Virus record (IMG/VR): IMGVR_UViG_3300034355_000630
Location: 1 to 23,312 of that record
Origin: a virus
Strand: one strand, 5' to 3'
Length of the DNA: 23,312 nucleotides
The stretch's first letter is position 1, and each line of letters opens with the position of its first letter. Below are positions 1 through 5,267 of this stretch, one piece after another. The position numbers and the translations under genes are program-made. The notes below the pieces were generated by a model. It saw only the letters and a program-made list of their open reading frames with translations. It made no database searches and had not been told where the DNA came from.

Positions 1-340
1 TTGATAGGTTTCCCATTGTTGCATTATAACCTGCTTTATTACCAATAAATGTTGAAAGTTGAACAAGTGGTGTATTGTAACCTGCTTGTTCTCCCAATGC
101 AATATTATCAATAGGACCTATTGGTCCAGCTAAAGGATCTGTAGAATACAATGACGTACCATCAGTGGCAATTGATGATGCTGACCCAGCTAATAAATCT
201 TCAACTGTTATTACTCCTGCTAAGTAACCGTCATCCCTGCGGTCATCTTTTAATCCTACTGGTATTACTGATTTAGTTGGATCAACTGAGGTTACTTGAC
301 GTTTACCTTTTACCCAAGAAATAATATTTAAAATATCCAT
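1..340 (-). CDS. Phage structural or fibre-like protein, partial (C-terminus outside window)
   Basis: The frame is open from ATG at 340 to the window edge, giving 113 codons with no stop. The start reads MDILNIISWVKGKRQ, followed by a short linker. From about residue 80 there are two repeats of the type G-x-x-AGYN (ALGEQAGYN and IGNKAGYN). This resembles the glycine and asparagine-rich repeats of phage fibre or tail proteins and trimeric adhesins with a head of short beta coils. It is the last gene of the leftward block, downstream of two hairpins at 401-425 and 488-517, so it probably has its own promoter. The structural role is an inference from the repeats and the position; the family cannot be named from 113 residues. 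Confidence 0.6.
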   Translation of the reverse strand, partial: MDILNIISWVKGKRQVTSVDPTKSVIPVGLKDDRRDDGYLAGVITVEDLLAGSASSIATDGTSLYSTDPLAGPIGPIDNIALGEQAGYNTPLVQLSTFIGNKAGYNATMGNLS

Positions 341-392
341 TGCTTTATTTTTTAATTAATACATATAATATAATATACACAATATTAATATA

Positions 393-425
393 AAAAACAA
401 AATCCCAGAATAATAATCTGGGATT
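393..425 (-). terminator. Intrinsic terminator, minus strand
   Basis: A perfect 9-bp stem (401-409 with 417-425, arm AATCCCAGA) has a 7-base loop. On the minus strand it is followed by a T-rich tract (complement of 391-400). It sits about 60 bases upstream of the structural gene starting at 340, so it ends a short leader transcript rather than a coding gene. The same arrangement recurs at 3070-3093. Confidence 0.75.
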
Positions 426-471
426 CCCTTACCTATCATGTTAATTTAATACGTTTAAATATTAGAGTACA

Positions 472-479
472 CAAATATA
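472..479 (-). promoter_or_regulatory. TATATTTG element, Bacteroides -7-like box
   Basis: The plus strand reads CAAATATA, which is TATATTTG on the minus strand and fits the Bacteroides -7 consensus TAnnTTTG. It follows directly after the T-run of the terminator at 481-517. No TTTG -33 box is visible at the usual 19-21 base spacing, so this may be a phage-specific or partial promoter. Other copies lie at 2911, 3055 and 3150. Confidence 0.4.
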
Positions 480-480
480 T

Positions 481-517
481 AAAAAAAATTCCCAATAAGA
501 ATAAACTTACCGGGAAT
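481..517 (-). terminator. Terminator after the lipoprotein gene, minus strand
   Basis: ATTCCC (488-493) pairs with GGGAAT (512-517). The stem continues inward through ATAAG (495-499) and CTTAC (506-510), with a G-U pair in the minus-strand RNA. Eight A residues at 481-488 give a U-run on the minus-strand transcript. It lies 61 bases past the stop of the lipoprotein gene and ends that operon. Confidence 0.7.
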
Positions 518-577
518 CTTTTTTCAGCGAGAAGACTGAGAAGAAAAGGAGGTGCTAAAGTATATATAATATTTTAA

Positions 578-808
578 TTATACATACCTTCTACTTCTCT
601 TTTTTCTAACTTTTTTTATTTTAGGTAAACCTTTTCTTGCAGATTGTCTATGCTTTATCATTGCATTCTTCATGCGCGCATCCTCACTTCTCACAATTCT
701 TTCTCTATTTCCTAGATCAGCATTGTGAGTCCTACCTTGATTATAGTTAGGACCTACAGAGTGAGGGGCACATGAATACAACAAAAACAAAAACAAAAAA
801 TATCTCAT
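578..808 (-). CDS. Small basic lipoprotein, 76 aa
   Basis: The protein starts MRYFLFLFLLYSCAP: one positive residue, a hydrophobic stretch (residues 3-11), then a lipobox with L10-Y11-S12 before Cys13. This predicts export and lipid attachment at Cys13. The mature part of about 63 residues is very basic, with a K/R-rich end (KKVRKKRSRR). It lacks the acidic residues after the cysteine that mark surface export in Bacteroidetes, so it probably stays on the periplasmic side. It overlaps the DUF3310 gene by ATGA at 805-808 and is the last gene of the thyA operon. The function is unknown; an outer spanin or a superinfection-exclusion lipoprotein are possibilities only. Confidence 0.7.
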   Translation of the reverse strand: MRYFLFLFLLYSCAPHSVGPNYNQGRTHNADLGNRERIVRSEDARMKNAMIKHRQSARKGLPKIKKVRKKRSRRYV

Positions 809-1245
809 TTCTTTAACTCAGCAATTCTTCTTTTTAAATACACTTCTGCTTTTTCTAAGTCTTCTAATTCTTTTGACTTATCTTTTTTACCAGCTCTTGC
901 AACATACTTAATAACATTACCTAAGTAAAAGTCTTTATCTAACCCCCATGCTTCAAGAACATTAAATACTTCATATGTACTGTTAGCTCCTCCATAATGA
1001 GAAGGTCTTAGTGGAGAATGTTTAGCAGTACAATCTGGTGCTGTAACTGCTTTAGGTTTTGTACCAGCAAATGGATCATTACCTACATAAGGACTAGACT
1101 CAGTTCTTCTAAGATAATCCTTATACATTTCTTGACTTTTATTAGCAGCAATCTCAGCCATAATTTTCAAACTCTTATTATATGTATTAGATGACTCAGG
1201 TTTTCCTGCCATCCTTTTATATTCATCACAAACTAATTCGGACAT
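805..1245 (-). CDS. DUF3310 protein, 146 aa
   Basis: The C-terminal half carries the DUF3310 signature: HYGG, then YEVFNVLEAWGLD, GNVIKYVARAGKK, DLEKAEVYLKRR. The family is common in phages and is often labelled nucleotide-kinase-like, though its activity is not established. The N-terminal 70 residues are not recognised. An earlier in-frame GTG at 1275 and ATG at 1269 would overlap the upstream gene. I chose ATG at 1245 because it follows the upstream stop as TAA-G-ATG, matching the tight coupling elsewhere. It lies with thymidylate synthase, which fits a nucleotide-metabolism role. Confidence 0.8.
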   Translation of the reverse strand: MSELVCDEYKRMAGKPESSNTYNKSLKIMAEIAANKSQEMYKDYLRRTESSPYVGNDPFAGTKPKAVTAPDCTAKHSPLRPSHYGGANSTYEVFNVLEAWGLDKDFYLGNVIKYVARAGKKDKSKELEDLEKAEVYLKRRIAELKK

Positions 1246-1246
1246 C

Positions 1247-1537
1247 TTACCAAACAATTGCAATGTCATACTCACTCAACATAAGCTTGATGCTTTCTTC
1301 TACCTCAATTACTTCTGCATTTTTAATTGCATTAACTGAGATATAAACTTGGTCACCTGCTGCTACAGTTTTAACTTCTTCTCCAACGGCATACACTTCT
1401 AAACGTGTCCATTGTTTCATTGCTTCTTGCTCAATGTGTGCTTTATCTGCTTCACTTAATTGGATAGCTGATTCTTTCATTACTGGTTGGTTAACCAATA
1501 CTCTACGTCCTTTTAGACTCTTAAATGCTGTACTCAT
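1247..1537 (-). CDS. GroES-like co-chaperonin, 96 aa
   Basis: The length is that of GroES (about 97 aa), and landmarks occur in GroES order: LKGRRVLV near residue 8, a polar central insert where GroES has its mobile loop, EVYAVGEEV (residues 47-55), AAGDQVYI (59-66), and the terminal strand KLMLSEYDIAIV (84-95). GroES forms the lid of the GroEL folding chamber; phage versions such as T4 gp31 replace the host lid to fold capsid protein. The start overlaps the thyA stop as ATGA (1534-1537), so the two are translationally coupled. Sequence identity with GroES is low by eye, so the call rests on pattern and length. Confidence 0.7.
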   Translation of the reverse strand: MSTAFKSLKGRRVLVNQPVMKESAIQLSEADKAHIEQEAMKQWTRLEVYAVGEEVKTVAAGDQVYISVNAIKNAEVIEVEESIKLMLSEYDIAIVW

Positions 1538-2499
1538 GGTTTTTGTTTTTTATTATAACTTAACATTTCTACTTTCAATTTTGGATAACTATTATACCCC
1601 ACCAAATTAAAGTCCTGTAAAGATAATGAATTAATTACACTATTAAAGTTTAAACGTGATGGATTTTTTAAAAAAAGTTTAAACTTAGATTTATCAATTT
1701 CCAGTTTACTCTCTCCATATAATTCAGGATCTCTAAACATTAACTCTTTAGCTACGTCAACTTGATTATCATATATATGTACATTCTTTAACTCTCCTAT
1801 TACTGCGTTGCATTTATATCCTGTTAAGATTTCCAGTACTTGTGCTAGTGCAGCATAGAACATTATATTAACAGGAGTACCTAAGAAAAAATCTGTAGAC
1901 CTTTGACTCCATACTAATGTAAACTTATAAGTATTATCTATTGGTTGGCACACTACCTGGAAAGAATAATGACAAGGAGGTAAACACATATTAGGTAAAT
2001 CAGCAGGGTTCCAAGAGTTAACAATTAATGATGTTGACATAGGTGTTTTAATCATGGAAGAAACAAGGTTAAATAACTGATCAACTCCATTGGAGTTTCT
2101 CCACTGATGAGAATAGATCTTACCCATATCATAAATGTGCGCGGGTAATTCTTCAATCTTTTTATCATCATTTTTCCAATCCTCATATAATGCTTTTGCT
2201 GTTGTTTCATTGTACTTATTAAATCTGGCCCAATCTTTATCCCAGAATCTAACACCACTTTTCCACAAATCTCTTATATCTGTAGAACCAGACATAAAAA
2301 ATAATAACTCAGCTATTGCTCCTTTGAAATAAATCTCTTTAGTGGTTAATGCTGGAAACCCAACACTAGGTCTGCAATACAAATTGATCATTGCTATCTC
2401 AATTCTTTCTACTCCTTTTCTATTTGGGTCTTCATACTTATATCCCCCATAATAAATCTCCTCTAATACTTTCTTGTACTGCGTATCAAATACTGCCAT
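1534..2499 (-). CDS. thyA: Thymidylate synthase (ThyA type), 321 aa
   Basis: Makes dTMP from dUMP with methylene-tetrahydrofolate, supplying thymidine for phage DNA. Catalytic Cys176 and neighbouring His177 lie in LPPCHYSFQ. The dUMP-binding loop is SQRSTDFFLGTPVNI (Arg200, Ser201, Asp203, Asn211), and HIYDNQ (241-246) supplies the His/Tyr pair that contacts the sugar. The N-terminal phosphate-binding Arg is probably in NRKG (26-29). At 321 aa it is longer than E. coli ThyA (264 aa), with extra sequence around residues 95-120 and 260-300. It is the first gene of a leftward operon and has ATG at 2499. Confidence 0.96.
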   Translation of the reverse strand: MAVFDTQYKKVLEEIYYGGYKYEDPNRKGVERIEIAMINLYCRPSVGFPALTTKEIYFKGAIAELLFFMSGSTDIRDLWKSGVRFWDKDWARFNKYNETTAKALYEDWKNDDKKIEELPAHIYDMGKIYSHQWRNSNGVDQLFNLVSSMIKTPMSTSLIVNSWNPADLPNMCLPPCHYSFQVVCQPIDNTYKFTLVWSQRSTDFFLGTPVNIMFYAALAQVLEILTGYKCNAVIGELKNVHIYDNQVDVAKELMFRDPELYGESKLEIDKSKFKLFLKNPSRLNFNSVINSLSLQDFNLVGYNSYPKLKVEMLSYNKKQKP

Positions 2500-2524
2500 A
2501 TATCCTTTTTATAAATTACTTCTC

Positions 2525-2559
2525 AAAAAATAAGCTCTAAGTTTTTACCTCAGAGCTTA
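2525..2559 (-). terminator. Hairpin terminator upstream of thyA, minus strand
   Basis: TAAGCTCT (2531-2538) pairs perfectly with AGAGCTTA (2552-2559). A run of six A at 2525-2530 gives U's on the minus transcript. It lies between the small conserved gene and thyA, so it separates their transcripts or attenuates thyA. Confidence 0.6.
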
Positions 2560-2589
2560 AGTCTTATCAATCAAATAAAAATAAATGTA

Positions 2590-2610
2590 CCGTAAACATC
2601 TATATTACGG
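2590..2610 (-). terminator. Hairpin just past the 2628-2891 gene
   Basis: CCGTAA (2590-2595) pairs with TTACGG (2605-2610) across a 9-base loop, 18 bases past the stop codon. The minus strand beyond it is T-rich (complement of 2572-2585). This is a weaker terminator than its neighbours. Confidence 0.45.
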
Positions 2611-2627
2611 ATGTAAAGATAAGTATT

Positions 2628-2891
2628 TTATACTAATTCTTTATACATTTTTTCAAATATTTTTTTAGACATTACAGAGTACTCCCCGTTCCAATCCTGT
2701 ATAAGATAGTCCCCCTCATCAATTCTAAATTCTCTACCCCCGGTGTTAATCCATAAAGCCCAAAACTTTTTCTGCCTATAATCAACCATACCTTCAAAGT
2801 CTTCTCTACTAGCAATTTCTAATGCCATCTTCTCCGTACCATCATACTGCATTGCCTCAATAGTCTTTGGTCTCTCTGTATATAATTTCAT
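2628..2891 (-). CDS. Conserved small phage protein, 87 aa
   Basis: It starts MKLYTERPKTIEAMQYDG and ends with the pattern FRIDEGDYLIQDWNGEYSVM, then IFEKMYKEL. This build (EA-x-QYDG near the N-terminus, then GDYLI and GEY, then a final F-x-x-x-Y) recurs in many phages under hypothetical names, so it is a real family, but I know no activity. An in-frame GTG at 2897 was passed over in favour of ATG at 2891. A TATATTTG element lies about 20 bases upstream (2911-2918), suggesting a short leader. Confidence 0.7.
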   Translation of the reverse strand: MKLYTERPKTIEAMQYDGTEKMALEIASREDFEGMVDYRQKKFWALWINTGGREFRIDEGDYLIQDWNGEYSVMSKKIFEKMYKELV

Positions 2892-2910
2892 GATCACAAT
2901 TTTAATAACA

Positions 2911-2918
2911 CAAATATA
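2911..2918 (-). promoter_or_regulatory. TATATTTG element before the 2628-2891 gene
   Basis: TATATTTG on the minus strand, sitting directly after the U-run of the terminator at 2920-2963 and 20 bases upstream of the ATG at 2891. It fits TAnnTTTG, with no clear -33 partner. Confidence 0.45.
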
Positions 2919-2919
2919 T

Positions 2920-2963
2920 AAAAAACCCAGGAAGTAATTCTTGATCAGAGAAACTTTCCTGGG
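2920..2963 (-). terminator. Hairpin terminator, minus strand
   Basis: CCCAGGAA (2926-2933) pairs with TTCCTGGG (2956-2963) across a 22-base loop. Six A at 2920-2925 give U's on the minus strand. With the TATATTTG at 3055 upstream it would bound a non-coding transcript of roughly 120 bases. Confidence 0.6.
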
Positions 2964-3054
2964 GGTAGTAAAGTTATAGACTAATCCTTTCCTTTACTGA
3001 GAAGTCCAAACCTGGGACGCTGATCTTACGGTAAGCGTGTCTGGCACATATATA

Positions 3055-3062
3055 CAAATATA
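3055..3062 (-). promoter_or_regulatory. TATATTTG element
   Basis: TATATTTG on the minus strand, directly after the T-rich tail of the terminator at 3063-3093. No gene begins within 150 bases on this strand, so it would drive a short untranslated RNA ending at 2920. Confidence 0.4.
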
Positions 3063-3093
3063 AAACAAAATCCCCAGACTGGCATCTGAGGAT
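3063..3093 (-). terminator. Hairpin terminator, minus strand
   Basis: ATCCCCAGA (3070-3078) pairs with TCTGAGGAT (3085-3093). The single mismatch is a G-U pair only in the minus-strand RNA, which supports that orientation. The minus strand continues TTTTGTTTTA. Arms, the upstream TAGGTAAG and the tail all match the module at 393-440. Confidence 0.65.
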
Positions 3094-3149
3094 CTTCTTA
3101 CCTAACTTTAAGTTAACGAGTTTTTCATGTGTGAAAGTATGAACTTGTG

Positions 3150-3157
3150 CAAATATA
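3150..3157 (-). promoter_or_regulatory. TATATTTG element
   Basis: TATATTTG on the minus strand about 60 bases upstream of the terminator at 3070-3093. It would yield a leader of about 70-80 bases. No -33 TTTG is seen. Confidence 0.35.
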
Positions 3158-3338
3158 ATAACATTGGTACAATATCAGATAACAATTTCCGGGAATTTTC
3201 ACCCCGTGCGTAATCTCTTAATGTACAAATGCCATTGGGTATTTGGGCCTGATGTATGTAAGAGAGTGTGGTGGGCCCTCAATAAAAAACCCCCCGGCCC
3301 TTCAGGCCTAGCTGGTACCCCCTATGCTTAGAATAAAG

Positions 3339-3360
3339 ATCCAACTCATGACTAGTATTA
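3339..3360 (+). promoter_or_regulatory. Early promoter-like motif, copy 1
   Basis: ATCCAACTC, then ATG, then ACTAGTATTA, 35 bases before the ATG at 3374. The same arrangement recurs at 3604, 3860, 4131, 4790 and 5268, mostly right after a terminator, which makes a promoter the simplest reading. It is not a sigma-70 or Bacteroides TAnnTTTG promoter. Confidence 0.6.
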
Positions 3361-3373
3361 AATGTAAATAATT

Positions 3374-3571
3374 ATGAGAACAGACATAAAAATTGTTCTA
3401 TTGTTGGTGGATCCATCACTAGAACAACCTACTGCTGACAACAGCAGAGTAAAAAGTTTGAGCCAAGCTCAAGCATACATCAACTCATGCATAACAAAGC
3501 AAGAGTTGATAAAATACAAGATTACCCCAATTGGAGTTAATCTTATATTTGAGATAATCAAGACTAAGTAA
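3374..3571 (+). CDS. Unknown small early protein, 65 aa
   Basis: No family recognised. A hydrophobic start (IKIVLLLVD, residues 5-13) looks like a buried beta strand rather than a membrane segment. Then a polar, helix-prone middle follows and an end with IKTK. It is the first gene of the rightward block and stands alone: the motif at 3339 precedes it and a terminator whose stem begins at the stop codon follows. First position next to the divergent hub suggests very early expression. Confidence 0.65.
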   Translation: MRTDIKIVLLLVDPSLEQPTADNSRVKSLSQAQAYINSCITKQELIKYKITPIGVNLIFEIIKTK

Positions 3572-3598
3572 AGGGTATATTAACCCTTTACTTTTTTT
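3569..3598 (+). terminator. Terminator overlapping the stop codon
   Basis: TAAAGGGT (3569-3576) pairs perfectly with ACCCTTTA (3583-3590) across a 6-base loop, followed by a run of seven T at 3592-3598. The first three bases of the stem are the TAA stop of the 3374 gene. Confidence 0.85.
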
Positions 3599-3603
3599 CT
3601 CTT

Positions 3604-3625
3604 ATCCAACTCTCTACTCTTATTA
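3604..3625 (+). promoter_or_regulatory. Early promoter-like motif, copy 2
   Basis: ATCCAACTC followed by ACTCTTATTA, six bases past the T-run of the previous terminator and 33 bases before the ATG at 3637. Confidence 0.6.
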
Positions 3626-3636
3626 AAACATATACT

Positions 3637-3840
3637 ATGAAATACTCATTTACTTTTTTGTTTGTGCTATTCACTAGCATAATACTAGCTGGATTCGCAT
3701 ATGAATGCTGGCTAGAGAATTCACCCACTTTATGTGGTGTGATGACATGTCTTTCATTTATATTCTTCATGGGTGCTATTGCTGCTCCTGATAATGAAAA
3801 ATACAGCAAAGACTATTATAATAAACATAAGGGATTATAA
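3637..3840 (+). CDS. Small membrane protein, 67 aa
   Basis: Two hydrophobic segments are visible: residues 4-23 (FTFLFVLFTSIILAGFA) and 32-50 (LCGVMTCLSFIFFMGAIAA), with a polar lysine-rich tail KYSKDYYNKHKGL. It probably sits in the host inner membrane as a hairpin. The function is unknown; an early membrane protein in a phage could act in exclusion or host takeover, but nothing in the sequence decides. The last three codons and the stop form part of the terminator hairpin. Confidence 0.7.
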   Translation: MKYSFTFLFVLFTSIILAGFAYECWLENSPTLCGVMTCLSFIFFMGAIAAPDNEKYSKDYYNKHKGL

Positions 3841-3854
3841 CCCTTATGTTTTTT
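3824..3854 (+). terminator. Terminator overlapping the end of the membrane protein gene
   Basis: AACATAAGGG (3824-3833) pairs perfectly with CCCTTATGTT (3841-3850). The 7-base loop contains the TAA stop, and a run of T follows. The 5' arm encodes the last residues of the protein. Confidence 0.85.
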
Positions 3855-3859
3855 AAGTC

Positions 3860-3880
3860 ATCCAACTCATGACTATTATT
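3860..3880 (+). promoter_or_regulatory. Early promoter-like motif, copy 3
   Basis: ATCCAACTC, ATG, ACTATTATT, six bases after the preceding T-run. It contains an in-frame ATG (3869), which is part of the motif as in copy 1 and so is unlikely to be the translation start. Confidence 0.6.
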
Positions 3881-3904
3881 GATATTAATTTAAATTTAAA
3901 TACT

Positions 3905-4102
3905 ATGGAAATAAAAATTGACAAAAGTGTAGTTACACAAGAGCTATTAAAGTTTAATATGTTAGATAAACATACTGTAAATGCTATAATAATAATGCTC
4001 AATAATAGAATAAACTTATCTGATAGTGCTTATACTACAATGAGTAACACAGATTGGTTAATACATTTTAGAAATGAACTTGTAATACATAATCAAGAGT
4101 AA
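3905..4102 (+). CDS. Unknown small early protein, 65 aa
   Basis: It starts MEIKIDKSVVTQELL and is mixed alpha/beta by composition, with no recognised domain and no membrane segment. The in-frame ATG at 3869 would add 12 residues, but those bases are the shared promoter-like motif and the AT-rich leader, so ATG at 3905 is preferred. It is a stand-alone unit between two terminators. Confidence 0.6.
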   Translation: MEIKIDKSVVTQELLKFNMLDKHTVNAIIIMLNNRINLSDSAYTTMSNTDWLIHFRNELVIHNQE

Positions 4103-4103
4103 T

Positions 4104-4129
4104 AAGAGTGGGTATTAAACCCATTCTTT
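4104..4129 (+). terminator. Terminator after the 3905-4102 gene
   Basis: AAGAGTGGGT (4104-4113) pairs with ACCCATTCTT (4119-4128), one G-U pair, 5-base loop. The 5' arm is identical to that of the terminator at 4740, pointing to duplication of whole cassettes. Confidence 0.8.
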
Positions 4130-4130
4130 A

Positions 4131-4150
4131 ATCCAACTCAAGACTATTAA
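4131..4150 (+). promoter_or_regulatory. Early promoter-like motif, copy 4
   Basis: ATCCAACTC, AAG, ACTATTAA directly after the terminator and 39 bases before the ATG at 4170. The following AT-rich leader (4151-4174) is repeated at 4408-4431 before the next gene. Confidence 0.6.
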
Positions 4151-4169
4151 TAATTTAAACTTATATATT

Positions 4170-4349
4170 ATGAATACAGAAACTGTACACAAAATAATAG
4201 ATCACATCAATAAACAAATTGATATGATTAATGGTTATGCACTTAATAACCAAGGTGGTTTAACTGAAGCAGAAGCTATCAGTGCTATTGCAGGTAGAAA
4301 AACTCTTAAACAATTAAAAGAGTATTTGCAAGAACATATTGAAAAATAA
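4170..4349 (+). CDS. Unknown small early protein, 59 aa
   Basis: ATG at 4170 to TAA at 4347-4349. It starts MNTETVHKIIDHINKQID and ends KQLKEYLQEHIEK; strongly helical, probably a helical hairpin or coiled coil, no membrane segment. No family recognised. It lies in its own cassette: motif at 4131, shared AT-rich leader, terminator at 4352. Confidence 0.65.
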   Translation: MNTETVHKIIDHINKQIDMINGYALNNQGGLTEAEAISAIAGRKTLKQLKEYLQEHIEK

Positions 4350-4351
4350 CA

Positions 4352-4378
4352 AGAGAGGGCTTATGCTCTCTCTCTTTA
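4352..4378 (+). terminator. Terminator after the 59-aa gene
   Basis: AGAGAGGGC (4352-4360) pairs with GCTCTCTCT (4365-4373), one G-U pair, 4-base loop, then CTTT. It starts three bases after the stop codon. Confidence 0.75.
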
Positions 4379-4426
4379 TTAAACCATTTTATAACTAATA
4401 ATAATATTAATTTAAACTTATATATT

Positions 4427-4738
4427 ATGAAAAAAGTATTTACAGCAGATAAACAATCTTATGGATCAGGGTTCTTTCAAGTGTGCAATTCTCTTGAAGA
4501 ATTAAAAAGAGCTATCATTGATCATCATTGTTATATGTTTGATGATGAAGATTCTGAACGTGTATACTCAGATGATTTGTTTAAAGAAGCTTGTGCAAAG
4601 GGACAGTATACCCCTTTTGAGGTTGACCTTCACCCTGAAGAAGAAATTGTATTTGATGGGTATGATGGGCAATCTTGGTTCAAGATTGAGAAGATAAATA
4701 AAGGCGTTTTATCCCGTAGTAGAAGAATTGAAGAATAA
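4427..4738 (+). CDS. Unknown acidic early protein, 103 aa
   Basis: It starts MKKVFTADKQSYGSGFFQVC, with an acidic middle (DDEDSERVYSDD) and PEEEIVFDGYDGQSWFKIEKI near the end, then a basic tip. No known domain seen. It keeps the AT-rich leader shared with the previous gene, including the bases around the ATG, but the ATCCAACTC box is degenerate here (AACCATTTTATAACTAATA from 4382). It may be expressed more weakly or by another promoter. A strong terminator follows. Confidence 0.7.
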   Translation: MKKVFTADKQSYGSGFFQVCNSLEELKRAIIDHHCYMFDDEDSERVYSDDLFKEACAKGQYTPFEVDLHPEEEIVFDGYDGQSWFKIEKINKGVLSRSRRIEE

Positions 4739-4739
4739 C

Positions 4740-4769
4740 AAGAGTGGGTATTATGCCCATTCTTTTTTT
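4740..4769 (+). terminator. Terminator after the 103-aa gene
   Basis: AAGAGTGGG (4740-4748) pairs with CCCATTCTT (4756-4764), one G-U pair, followed by a run of seven T ending at 4769. A second T-run preceded by a small GC hairpin lies at 4773-4789. Confidence 0.85.
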
Positions 4770-4789
4770 CTTGCTTCGCAGCTTTTTTT

Positions 4790-4807
4790 ATCCAACTCAC
4801 AACTGAT
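4790..4807 (+). promoter_or_regulatory. Early promoter-like motif, copy 5
   Basis: ATCCAACTC, ACA, ACTGATA right after a T-run. It lies 56 bases before the ATG at 4846, the longest leader of the set. Confidence 0.55.
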
Positions 4808-4845
4808 ATGGATATAAATTGTTTAACTAATAAAAAATTAAAGTT

Positions 4846-5166
4846 ATGGAAACTAGTAAAGACCAAATTGTAATGTGCAACATCAAAGGAATTGATGCTG
4901 AGATTAATGTAAACACTAACGGTAAAAGATACCGTAAATGCACATTAACAGCTTCTTCAGGAAAGAATGCTAGAGGTGTGATTTATGAAAGTGTTTGGGA
5001 TAAAGTATCTCAAGGAGATGATGTAAATGTTGCACTTTCAGTAATGGAAGACGGGAAAACTATTATCCCTAGTGTAATTGGTTTACCACTTGCAAGTCTT
5101 ACATTTGAAGACTTTGGAATTTCAGCACCTTCTACAGAGATTATCAAAGAAGACTTTGAGTTCTAA
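4846..5166 (+). CDS. OB-fold, SSB-like protein, 106 aa
   Basis: The pattern is strand-rich: IVMCNIKGIDAEINV, GKRYRKCTLTASSG, ARGVIYESVWDKV, GDDVNVALSVMEDGKTIIPSVIG. This suits a five-strand OB fold as in single-stranded DNA-binding proteins. It ends in an acidic tail with a final aromatic (KEDFEF), like the SSB C-terminal tip that recruits partner enzymes. ssDNA coating during replication or recombination is therefore the likely role. Length and tail fit a small phage SSB; no catalytic motif is expected. It is the last member of the cassette array, before a very stable terminator. Confidence 0.5.
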   Translation: METSKDQIVMCNIKGIDAEINVNTNGKRYRKCTLTASSGKNARGVIYESVWDKVSQGDDVNVALSVMEDGKTIIPSVIGLPLASLTFEDFGISAPSTEIIKEDFEF

Positions 5167-5205
5167 TAATATAACCTCTACCTTAACAGGTAGGGGTTTA
5201 TTATT
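5165..5205 (+). terminator. Long terminator after the SSB-like gene
   Basis: AACCTCTACC (5173-5182) pairs with GGTAGGGGTT (5189-5198), one G-U pair, 6-base loop. The stem extends outward by seven pairs (AATAATA 5165-5171 with TATTATT 5199-5205) around a bulged T. TTATTTTAAA follows. This is the most stable hairpin in the array. Confidence 0.85.
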
Positions 5206-5267
5206 TTAAAGTTGCTGAGTAAGCATAGTTAACTGTTTACTATTTCTTGACTGCGTCAGCTTCTTCT

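Larger units (their letters stand above)
2892..3373. other. Divergent intergenic hub, no gene
   Basis: These 482 bases separate the leftward and rightward blocks. Seen here: TATATTTG boxes on the minus strand at 2911, 3055 and 3150, minus-strand terminator hairpins at 2926-2963 and 3070-3093, a hairpin around ACGCT and AGCGT (3017-3046), the palindrome TAACTTTAAGTTA at 3103-3115, a GC-rich patch at about 3245-3325 with GGCC-cttca-GGCC and a run of six C, and the first plus-strand ATCCAACTC motif at 3339. No open frame of note. It is the switch between two transcription programmes. Confidence 0.7.

Noticed and set aside
541-560. AGGAGGTG, a Shine-Dalgarno-like sequence on the plus strand
   Set aside because: No open frame follows it on the plus strand, and genes on both sides are on the minus strand.
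2052-2332. Open frames on both strands within thyA
   Set aside because: Shadows of the thyA coding sequence, which has clear catalytic motifs.
3869-3907. ATG at 3869 as the start of the early gene ending at 4102
   Set aside because: It lies inside the repeated promoter-like motif; ATG at 3905 keeps the leader arrangement seen in the other cassettes.
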